A stretch of 14,437 bases of DNA from Candidatus Aquidulcis sp. (GTDB taxonomy: Bacteria > Chloroflexota > Anaerolineae > Anaerolineales > E44-bin32): the NCBI GenBank assembly GCA_020723365.1, contig DYJB01000025.1, forward strand, positions 1 to 14,437, read 5' to 3'. A program made the position numbers and the translations under genes. The notes under the pieces are model-generated. The model was not told the origin of the DNA and did not search any database. It saw only the letters and a program-made list of their open reading frames with translations. Numbering within the stretch: position 1 is the stretch's first letter; every line of letters starts with the position of its first letter. Of the stretch, positions 1 to 5,459 are shown piece by piece.

Positions 1-418
1 AATCGACCGTCACCACAAGCCGCGCCCCGCCCCGGGCCAATGCGTGCAGCGCCTCGATGCTCAGACCGTACCCTTCTGCGTATCGGTTGGGGATGAAATG
101 TGAGACCCGAGCGCCCCTGGCGCGCAGCGCCGAGACGAGGACGGCGGTGCCCGTGAGTCCATCGGCGTCGTAGTCACCGTAGACGACGATCGGTTCGCCT
201 GCCGCCAGAGCTGCGGCGATACGCTCCACGGCGGGCTTCATTCCCAGCAGCCCGAACGGATCGTGCCGGTCCGGGCCGCCGCCGAAGAAGGCCGCCGCCT
301 GCGAACGCGTGGTGACGCCACGGCGCCACAGTACAGAGCGCTCGTGGGGAGCATAGGCTCCCAGATCGCGCGCCGTCTCTTCCGGCATGGGATCGGGATA
401 CAGCCAGCGCTTCTTCAC
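1..418 (-). CDS. recJ: RecJ single-strand DNA exonuclease, N-terminal part (runs off the left edge)
   Basis: RecJ is a 5'-3' single-strand-specific exonuclease of the DHH phosphoesterase superfamily, acting in recombination and mismatch repair in the cytoplasm. About 139 N-terminal residues are present; the gene continues beyond base 1, and family members are usually 560 or more residues. The minus-strand translation begins VKKRWLYPDP, a typical RecJ opening. It carries motif I, VVYGDYDADGLTGTAVL, at about residues 76-92 (complement of roughly 138-190), with the metal-binding Asp residues intact. It then reads FIPNRYAEGYGLS, another RecJ signature. I chose GTG at 418-416 because GGTGGAG lies five bases upstream and the family start is reached exactly there. 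The first in-frame ATG (388) would remove the conserved RWLYPDP stretch. Identity is secure; the start codon is likely but not certain. Confidence 0.9.
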   Translation of the reverse strand, partial: MKKRWLYPDPMPEETARDLGAYAPHERSVLWRRGVTTRSQAAAFFGGGPDRHDPFGLLGMKPAVERIAAALAAGEPIVVYGDYDADGLTGTAVLVSALRARGARVSHFIPNRYAEGYGLSIEALHALARGGARLVVTVD

Positions 419-477
419 CGGGGCTCCACCCCCTGGCCCGGCCCGGCCTGTGCGCAGGATTGCGAAGGGGAGAGGAA

Positions 478-508
478 TCGAGGGGCCCGCAGCGGGCGGG
501 CCCCTCGA
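478..508 (-). terminator. Hairpin terminator after the DUF4870 gene
   Basis: A perfect 13-bp GC-rich stem (478-490 pairing with 496-508) closes a five-base loop AGCGG at 491-495. It lies 17 bases after the stop codon of the minus-strand DUF4870 gene and about 60 bases before recJ. On the minus strand the stem is followed by a pyrimidine-rich but U-poor stretch (TTCCTCTCCCC). It is therefore terminator-like rather than a textbook intrinsic terminator. It probably separates the DUF4870 and recJ transcripts or attenuates read-through. Confidence 0.55.
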
Positions 509-524
509 AATCGTCGAATGCGAG

Positions 525-854
525 CTACGCCCAGCCCTGGTTCTTCATGAACTTGGTGATGACCGGGATCTCGGTGTAGTTGCCCTTGTAGGAGTCGAAC
601 GCCGGCCAGAGGGTGGCCAGCCACAGCAGCGGGGCGCACAGGGCGCCGAAGCCCAGCGTCACGGCGCTGACCACAAAGATCAGGACCCACACCGCCACGT
701 TGAAGATCAGGGACTGAACGGCATGGAACTTGATGAAGGGACGCGACTTCTTGTCCTCCATCAGCAGGACGATGATGGCGATCAGCGGGATCGGATAGCC
801 GAGCGCCGACCAAAGCTTGTCGTCACTGGTCACGGAACCGGGTTGCTCAGTCAT
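525..854 (-). CDS. Small DUF4870-type membrane protein
   Basis: A 109-residue predicted inner-membrane protein with no known biochemical role. The sequence shows about three hydrophobic segments (roughly residues 19-32, 47-67 and 69-86). Between the first two is a charged cytoplasm-type loop, MEDKKSRPFIKFHAVQSL. The pattern of a basic loop followed by F-x-x-F-H-A-x-Q-S and a C-terminal G-N-Y-x-x-I-P is characteristic of the DUF4870 family of small bacterial membrane proteins. The start ATG at 854 has AGGAG seven bases upstream. The gene lies alone, upstream of recJ on the same strand, with a hairpin between them, and divergent from fmt. There is no N-terminal cleavable signal peptide; the first segment looks like an anchor. 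Family assignment is good; function is unknown. Confidence 0.8.
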   Translation of the reverse strand: MTEQPGSVTSDDKLWSALGYPIPLIAIIVLLMEDKKSRPFIKFHAVQSLIFNVAVWVLIFVVSAVTLGFGALCAPLLWLATLWPAFDSYKGNYTEIPVITKFMKNQGWA

Positions 855-915
855 CTCTCATCTCCTCTTGTCCACTCGGGTCGAAGGTTCTGGATGCGTC
901 AGCCCAGCAGCGGAC

Positions 916-943
916 ATTGTAACCCCGTCGGGCCGGCGCGCAA
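916..943 (-). promoter_or_regulatory. Candidate promoter of the DUF4870 gene
   Basis: Read on the minus strand, TTGCGC (complement of 938-943) is separated by 16 bases from TACAAT (complement of 916-921). The -10 matches the housekeeping consensus at five of six positions; the -35 is weak (three of six). Transcription would begin near 909 and give a leader of about 55 nt carrying the AGGAG ribosome site. The element lies in the 177-base divergent spacer between the DUF4870 gene and fmt. Confidence 0.4.
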
Positions 944-1016
944 CCATGACTTATAACCCCGGCGAGAGCCGGCGGTTGCACCCCATCCACAGGGACCCGT
1001 CGGCATGGCTCCGTCG

Positions 1017-1025
1017 TGCTATCCT
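1017..1025 (+). promoter_or_regulatory. Candidate extended -10 element for leaderless fmt
   Basis: TGCTATCCT reads as an extended -10 (TGn plus TATCCT) whose downstream edge is 6 bases before the GTG at 1032, so transcription would start at or next to the first base of fmt. No convincing -35 is visible and no Shine-Dalgarno sequence precedes the GTG. Both are compatible with a leaderless transcript. Confidence 0.35.
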
Positions 1026-1031
1026 TGGGCC

Positions 1032-1970
1032 GTGCGCATCGCCTTCCTCGGATCTCCCGACTTCGCCGTCCCCACGCTCGAGGCGCTCGCTTCAGCCTAT
1101 GAGGTCGTCGGCGTGGTCACTCAACCCGACCGGCCGGCCGGTCGCGGACGGGTGTTGACGCCTCCGCCGGTCAAGGCAGTTGCCCTGCGCCTTGGGCTGC
1201 CCGTGCTGCAGCCCACTCGCCTGCGCGCTCCTGATGCGACGGCCGAGCTCGCCCGCTGGGCGCCCGACCTGATCGTCGTGGCCGCCTTCGGACAAATCCT
1301 GCGCCCTTCGGTCCTGGCGCTCCCCCGCCACGGCTGCCTGAACGTCCATGCCTCTCTCCTGCCGCGCTGGCGCGGTGCCTCGCCGATCCCGGCGGCCATA
1401 CGTGCCGGCGACCTCGTGACGGGCATCACGATAATGCAAATGGATGCCGGGATGGATACGGGCGGGATCCTGGCGCAGGCACCACTGGACATCAGCCCCG
1501 ACGACACCGCTGGGGGCCTGACCCCGCGGTTGGCTTCGCTGGGCGCAACCCTGCTGCTCGACACGCTCCCGGGATACGTCGACGGAAGGGTGAAACCGCA
1601 GCCGCAGGACGAGACCCGGGCAACGCTCGCCCCTCTCCTCAACAAGGAGGACGGGCGGCTGGTCTTCACCCGCAGCGCAGCGGAACTCGAGCGTCAGGTG
1701 CGCGCCTTCGATCCCTGGCCGGGCACCTTCCTGGAGTGGGAGGACCATCGCCTGGCGGTATTGCAGGCGGACATCGCCGACCAGCCCGGCGTTCCGATCG
1801 GCGCCATCACCCGGGCGGGCGACTTCCCGGCCATTGGGACCTCTCAGGGGCAGTTGGTCCTCCGGCTCGTCCGGCCTGCCGGCCGCCAGCCAGTGCCGGG
1901 CGACGCTTACCTGCGCGGAACGCCGGCTTTCGCCCACGCGCGTCTCGCGCCTGCAGCCGACCCCGCCTAA
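1032..1970 (+). CDS. fmt: Methionyl-tRNA formyltransferase
   Basis: Fmt transfers the formyl group of 10-formyltetrahydrofolate to Met-tRNA(fMet), providing the bacterial initiator tRNA. With the GTG start the protein has 312 residues, normal for the family. The N-terminal catalytic domain opens with VRIAFLGSPDFAVPTLEAL. It contains the folate/catalytic region NVHASLLPRWRGASPIPAAI and MDAGMDTGGIL, with the catalytic Asn, His and Asp in place. The C-terminal OB-like tRNA-binding domain includes VRAFDPWPGTFLEW. An ATG 27 bases upstream (1005) is in frame, but it would add nine residues absent from the family and has only a poor ribosome site. The GTG aligns with the usual MRI start. A possible extended -10 just ahead suggests a leaderless message. 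There is no def (deformylase) gene beside it. Confidence 0.93.
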   Translation: MRIAFLGSPDFAVPTLEALASAYEVVGVVTQPDRPAGRGRVLTPPPVKAVALRLGLPVLQPTRLRAPDATAELARWAPDLIVVAAFGQILRPSVLALPRHGCLNVHASLLPRWRGASPIPAAIRAGDLVTGITIMQMDAGMDTGGILAQAPLDISPDDTAGGLTPRLASLGATLLLDTLPGYVDGRVKPQPQDETRATLAPLLNKEDGRLVFTRSAAELERQVRAFDPWPGTFLEWEDHRLAVLQADIADQPGVPIGAITRAGDFPAIGTSQGQLVLRLVRPAGRQPVPGDAYLRGTPAFAHARLAPAADPA

Positions 1971-2101
1971 GGAGAGGCGGCCCGGGGCCCGCCATTTCAC
2001 CCTCTCCGTGCGGAGCAGGCGCCGAGGGCCTGCCCGAGCGGAGCGCCTTGACGCCGCATCTGGCAATGGGAGAGTCCTGGGCGATCCCATCACTGCCGAA
2101 C
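1971..2101 (+). other. Structured spacer after fmt
   Basis: The spacer is rich in inverted repeats but has no convincing gene. GGAGAGG (1971-1977), directly after the fmt stop, can pair with CCTCTCC (2001-2007), enclosing a smaller GC-rich hairpin at about 1976-1993. A second nested structure pairs CTCCG (2004-2008) with CGGAG (2039-2043) around GCAGGC/GCCTGC (2015-2020 with 2028-2033). The two outer stems are mutually exclusive because they share bases 2004-2007. No U-tract follows either. This could be a weak terminator for fmt or a leader for the next gene. Confidence 0.3.
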
Positions 2102-2110
2102 GGAGGTGAT
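2102..2110 (+). promoter_or_regulatory. Strong ribosome binding site of the phosphodiesterase gene
   Basis: GGAGGTGAT is complementary to nearly the whole anti-Shine-Dalgarno tail of 16S rRNA and sits three bases before ATG at 2114. It decides the start, since several in-frame upstream codons are also open. It is the strongest ribosome site in the window and contrasts with the probable leaderless genes nearby. Confidence 0.8.
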
Positions 2111-2113
2111 CCC

Positions 2114-2920
2114 ATGAAGGTCGTGCTGGTCCTGTCCGATGCTCTGCGAGATGACATCGCCGCCGAGCGGATGGGCTTCCTGGAGCATCTGATCGAAACC
2201 CGTCAGGGAACTCGCTACAGCGTACGCGGCGAGCTGCCCACGCTCTCGCGTCCGATGTACGAGACGGTTCATACCGGGCTCCCCGTGACGGAGCACGGTA
2301 TCTACAGCAACCAGCTTGTGCGCCGCTCGTCCGTCCCGAACATCTTCGAGATCGCCGTGCGCAACGGCCGCACGACGGCCGCCGCCGCCCACTTCTGGTT
2401 CTCCGAACTCTACAACCGGGCGCCCTTTGACCCAATCGAGGATCGCGAGGTCGATGATCCCTCACTCCTCATCCAGCACGGCCGTTTCTACTTCGAAGAC
2501 AGCTTCCCGGACCAGGATCTCTTCCTCGCCGCCGCCTCCCTGGCACGCAAGTTCACCCCGGACTACCTCCTCGTCCACCCCATGGGAATGGACTTCCTGG
2601 GTGATAGCGTCGGCTCCGCCACTGCCGAGTACCGCAATCACGCCACGGTCCAGGACATCCTCCTGGCGAACCTGGTCCCTGAATGGCTCCAGCGCGGGTA
2701 CGTCGTCCTCGTGACCGGCGACCACGGGATGAGCGCCGACCACTCGCATGGGGGTACGACGGCTGACGTTCGAATGGTGCCGCTCTACATCCTTCCGCCT
2801 GTCGGCGGCGGGCAGGGCAACACCCGCGAGACGATTTCGCAGCTCCGTGTGGCTCCGACGATCCTGACGCTGCTCGGCTTGCCAGTCCCGGAGACGATGA
2901 AACATCCACCCATCGACTGA
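2114..2920 (+). CDS. Alkaline-phosphatase-superfamily phosphodiesterase / nucleotide pyrophosphatase-like protein
   Basis: A 268-residue metal-dependent phosphohydrolase of the type I phosphodiesterase / nucleotide pyrophosphatase fold. Visible motifs are the first metal ligand D9 in VLVLSDALRDD and the probable nucleophile T43 in ELPTLSRP. The family signature TGLPVTEHGI (54-63) follows, then the second metal pair D203-H204 in TGDHGMSADHSHGG, with H210 or H212 as a further ligand. The usual D-x-x-G-H ligand motif reads D160-F-L-G-D164, so the histidine is replaced by aspartate. There is no signal peptide and no membrane segment, so it is probably cytosolic, unlike many NPP enzymes. It is shorter than most NPPs (about 400 residues), close to a minimal core. 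The substrate cannot be told from sequence. It is transcribed alone or after fmt and converges on the DHH gene. Confidence 0.8.
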   Translation: MKVVLVLSDALRDDIAAERMGFLEHLIETRQGTRYSVRGELPTLSRPMYETVHTGLPVTEHGIYSNQLVRRSSVPNIFEIAVRNGRTTAAAAHFWFSELYNRAPFDPIEDREVDDPSLLIQHGRFYFEDSFPDQDLFLAAASLARKFTPDYLLVHPMGMDFLGDSVGSATAEYRNHATVQDILLANLVPEWLQRGYVVLVTGDHGMSADHSHGGTTADVRMVPLYILPPVGGGQGNTRETISQLRVAPTILTLLGLPVPETMKHPPID

Positions 2921-2935
2921 CCCGGGCCTCGTCCC

Positions 2936-2973
2936 AAAAACCGACTTCGGAAGTCCCTGGACTTCCGAAGTCG
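2936..2973 (-). terminator. Long palindromic terminator of the GHMP kinase-DHH operon
   Basis: A perfect 15-bp inverted repeat (2942-2956 with 2959-2973) surrounds a two-base centre. On the minus strand it is followed by G and five T residues (complement of 2936-2940). This makes a good intrinsic terminator about 70 bases after the DHH stop codon. On the plus strand the stem is followed only by TT, so it is a weaker terminator for the phosphodiesterase gene, though the hairpin may serve both convergent transcripts. Each arm is itself nearly palindromic (GACTTC-G-GAAGTC and GACTTC-C-GAAGTC), which is unusual. Confidence 0.75.
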
Positions 2974-3041
2974 TTCGTGGGCAGATGTTCGCTGGTGGAG
3001 CGGCGCCTCGCGTTGTGGCACGTCCCTTCCCGCCCCGTGTT

Positions 3042-4265
3042 CTACTCCGACAGCTTTGCCTGGATCAGCGCCTCCATGGCCATCACCAGCTGCTCTTCTT
3101 GGCCCAGGTCGACGATCGTGGCGGCGGTGTAGTCGTGGCAGGCATCAATCGAGCCGCCCACCTGCTTGGCCGCTTCCGGCACCAGGTAGGCCAGGCCGGG
3201 CATCGAACGGTCGATCAGGATCTTGTGCTCCAGGGGCGTGGGCAGGCGCATCGAAGCCTTCGTCTGCGCCCAGTCGAAGGCTCCCACTCCCGGTACTTCC
3301 GGGGCCATGTTCTGAAATCCGACAATGTACTTCTCGGGATCGATGAAGCCCTCATTGCGAATGTCCCAGCAGTACTCGCCGATGATCTTGACCCCCATCG
3401 GCGAGAACTCGTCACCGACCGAGAACCACTGGATGTGCTCCGTCTGCTTGAGGCCCCCTCGCCTCAGCTGCGCCGTGGTCCTCTCGTACGCCGCCTGCTG
3501 CGTCAGGCGCAGATCCTTGAGGCGGCGCTCAGCTTGCGGGAATAGGCCTTCCAGGCACACGCGCACTCCCAGGTCCGGTCCATCGGCATAGTAGCCGACA
3601 CCGCCGAAGGTCGTCACGGCCACACTCAACGGCGCCATCGGGATCGCTTCCCGGGAGCGCGTCAGCAGGTAGACCTCCCTGCCCTTCTCCTTGATCTCGA
3701 TACGAACCTGGCCCTGCTCGACGGCATCCATCAGGGCCTCTCGGTTCTCCTTGACCAGTCCGCCCTCCCGATCGTGTTCGTCGCCAACGGCGCCCAGCAC
3801 CGCTGCATGGGCCAGATCGCGGTTGGCCGGATCCAGCTCGAGTGCGAAGAAGTAGGCGGCCGTGGAGGCCGAAATGTCCATGTCGCCCATCAGCCCGAAG
3901 AATTCGGTGGCGATGTTCAACACGCGCGGGTCGGTCGGCTTGTGCGGGTGGTGGTGATCCAGGATCAACGTGGTGCGCCGACCCCTGTTGGCTTCCGAGA
4001 TCGCCGGCGCGGCCTGCCCTCCGAGGTCGACGTAGAAGATCGTCATCGGGAAGGCATCATGGATCCGGGCGATGATCGGCGGATGGACGCGCTCGATGCA
4101 GATGCGATGGACGCTGAAACCCGCCCGCGCCAACGCGGTCTGCAGGATCGCCGCCGAGGTCAGGCCGTCGGCATCATTGTGGTGGACCAGCGCCACCTCT
4201 CGGCCGCCCGCCCTCAGCAGTCCGATGCCCCTGCGAATCTCGTCGAGGAAGTCCGCTTTGCCCAT
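3042..4265 (-). CDS. DHH-family phosphoesterase (archaeal RecJ-like)
   Basis: A 407-residue member of the DHH superfamily, which cleaves phosphodiester bonds in nucleic acids, oligonucleotides or cyclic dinucleotides using Mn. Motifs seen: HHNDADGLTSAAI (28-40), D80 in YVDLGG, and LDHHHPH (102-108), the DHH box itself. A further conserved stretch is GAVGDEHDREGG. The C-terminal DHHA1-like part ends in GGSIDACHDYTAATI (370-384), where the usual GGGHxxAAG motif is degenerate (GGGH reads DACH). It resembles archaeal RecJ-like proteins more than bacterial RecJ, which is encoded separately at 1-418. The start codon lies one base after the GHMP kinase stop (TAG C ATG) with only a poor ribosome site, implying translational coupling. 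Substrate unknown; nuclease or nanoRNase-like activity is inferred. Confidence 0.8.
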   Translation of the reverse strand: MGKADFLDEIRRGIGLLRAGGREVALVHHNDADGLTSAAILQTALARAGFSVHRICIERVHPPIIARIHDAFPMTIFYVDLGGQAAPAISEANRGRRTTLILDHHHPHKPTDPRVLNIATEFFGLMGDMDISASTAAYFFALELDPANRDLAHAAVLGAVGDEHDREGGLVKENREALMDAVEQGQVRIEIKEKGREVYLLTRSREAIPMAPLSVAVTTFGGVGYYADGPDLGVRVCLEGLFPQAERRLKDLRLTQQAAYERTTAQLRRGGLKQTEHIQWFSVGDEFSPMGVKIIGEYCWDIRNEGFIDPEKYIVGFQNMAPEVPGVGAFDWAQTKASMRLPTPLEHKILIDRSMPGLAYLVPEAAKQVGGSIDACHDYTAATIVDLGQEEQLVMAMEALIQAKLSE

Positions 4266-4266
4266 G

Positions 4267-5199
4267 CTAGCGGCCTATCGTCGTCCGGATGACCTTGAAC
4301 CCTTCGGCCTCCATCGCGGCGGCGATAGCCTCCTGCATCTGCGGTCCGCTGGTCAGCGCGTTCATATAGCCGCCCCGGCCGCCGCCGGTGACCTTGGCGC
4401 CCAGGGCGCCCATCTTGAGCGCCAGGTTGCACAGGTAGACCAGCTTCTCGTGCGAGAGCCCCATGGCGATCAGGATCTCGTGGTTGGCGGTCATGATGGC
4501 GCCCACCTTCTTGAGGTCCCCGGCCTCCAGCGCCGACTTCATCTCGAACACCTGGGCCTTGATCGCCTGCATCCGCGACTCGAACCCGGTGGGGTCCTTG
4601 GCCTTCATCTCCGCGATGTAGTCATCCAGCAGCGCCGTATTGGCCGTCACCCCGCTGTTGCCCAGGACGATGTGGAGCGGCGCCTTGCATGCAATCTTCT
4701 CAAAATGCTGTTCCTGTCCTTTGACCCAGAACAGCAGCAGCCCGCCGTAGGTCGAGGCGGTGTTGTCGACGCCACTGGGAATCCCGTGGTAGGGGAACTC
4801 ACCCTCCCAGCCCACGTGATTGATCTGCTCAATGGTGTAGCCCAGGCCGAACTCATCATTGAGAGCTCGCGCCAGGGAAACGGTGCTGGCGGCACTGGCT
4901 CCGACACCGCTCCCCGCCAGCAGGCTGCCGCCGTAGGTGATCCGCAGACGGACCTTGCCCAGATCGATCTTCATCACGTCCAGGATCCGATTGATGGAGC
5001 CCACCTGCTGCTCTTTCTTCTTGTCCTTGTAGCCGGGAACCTCCACGCGATTGTCAATCAGCTCCCAGCCTTGTCCCTCGATGCGCTCTACTTCAGCGAT
5101 CGTCTCGAAGGGAATAGCCGAGACGATGGCCGGCACTTCCTCGAGCACAAACTGATCCCCGATCAGGATCGTCTTGCCGAACGCAGATCCCTTGCCCAT
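4267..5199 (-). CDS. Mevalonate-kinase-like GHMP kinase
   Basis: A 310-residue GHMP-superfamily kinase, best matched to mevalonate kinases, which phosphorylate mevalonate on the way to isopentenyl diphosphate. Three GHMP motifs are visible. The N-terminal FGKTILIGDQFVLEEVPAI (7-25) replaces the usual GEHxVVxG with GDQFVLEE. The ATP loop is GGSLLAGSGVGASAAS (90-105). E134, H138 and D145 lie in GEFPYHGIPSGVDNTAS, with catalytic Asp145 present. The C-terminal motif is KVTGGGRGGY (269-278), where most family members read KxTGAGGGGC. It is thus a divergent mevalonate kinase or a related GHMP kinase with another small-molecule substrate. ATG at 5199 is preceded by AAGGAG at nine bases. It leads a two-gene operon with the DHH protein, and no other mevalonate-pathway gene is in the window. 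Confidence 0.75.
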   Translation of the reverse strand: MGKGSAFGKTILIGDQFVLEEVPAIVSAIPFETIAEVERIEGQGWELIDNRVEVPGYKDKKKEQQVGSINRILDVMKIDLGKVRLRITYGGSLLAGSGVGASAASTVSLARALNDEFGLGYTIEQINHVGWEGEFPYHGIPSGVDNTASTYGGLLLFWVKGQEQHFEKIACKAPLHIVLGNSGVTANTALLDDYIAEMKAKDPTGFESRMQAIKAQVFEMKSALEAGDLKKVGAIMTANHEILIAMGLSHEKLVYLCNLALKMGALGAKVTGGGRGGYMNALTSGPQMQEAIAAAMEAEGFKVIRTTIGR

Positions 5200-5253
5200 G
5201 CTTGACCGCTCCTTGTCCGAGTCGTGGGACGTTCGCCGCTCCGGCGATGACGT

Positions 5254-5259
5254 ATTCTA
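5254..5259 (-). promoter_or_regulatory. Candidate -10 of the GHMP kinase-DHH operon
   Basis: The minus strand reads TAGAAT here, five of six matches to the housekeeping -10. Transcription would begin around 5247, giving a leader of about 50 nt that carries AAGGAG. No recognisable -35 lies at the expected distance, so this is a moderate-to-weak call. Confidence 0.35.
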
Positions 5260-5289
5260 GCCCTTTTCGCTCGGCTCGCTCCGCCCGGC

Positions 5290-5304
5290 CGGCGCCCGGC
5301 GCCG
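5290..5304. repeat. GC-rich palindrome in the divergent promoter region
   Basis: CGGCGCC-C-GGCGCCG is a 7+7 inverted repeat with a one-base centre, each arm containing GGCGCC. It sits in the 260-base divergent spacer (5200-5459) between the GHMP kinase and glpK. It could be an operator, but GC-rich palindromes arise by chance in DNA of this composition. The rest of the spacer holds the two promoter candidates and a short GGGG/CCCC hairpin near 5357-5370; no gene is seen there. Confidence 0.25.
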
Positions 5305-5396
5305 CGCGCACCCGCCACCGCGCCGCGATCGCCGCTCGCTTCCTGCGCTCTTGCCCGGGGAGGGGTCCCCAGGCCGCTGCCCGTTCCCTGCCCTGC

Positions 5397-5425
5397 TTGC
5401 CCAATCGCGCGCCGTGAGCGAGAAT
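5397..5425 (+). promoter_or_regulatory. Candidate glpK promoter
   Basis: TTGCCC (5397-5402) and GAGAAT (5420-5425) are separated by 17 bases, each matching consensus at four of six positions. The start site would fall near 5432, leaving a leader of about 28 nt that carries the GGAGGT ribosome site at 5451-5456. No GlpR- or CRP-like operator is recognisable. Confidence 0.35.
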
Positions 5426-5459
5426 CCCGCGACTCGTCGGCACACTTCGGGGAGGTCTC

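Noticed and set aside
263..956. Plus-strand open frames opposite recJ and the DUF4870 gene
   Set aside because: The minus-strand recJ and DUF4870 readings have clear motifs and ribosome sites; these plus-strand frames have none.
2008..2109. Possible small gene (GTG start) whose TGA overlaps the phosphodiesterase ribosome site
   Set aside because: The 33-residue product is mostly Arg, Ala and Gly, and it lies within inverted repeats without its own ribosome site.
1092..2465. Long minus-strand open frame (457 codons) across fmt and the phosphodiesterase gene
   Set aside because: It is rich in Arg, Gly and Ala with no recognisable domain, and lies opposite two well-supported genes. Long antisense frames are expected at this GC content.
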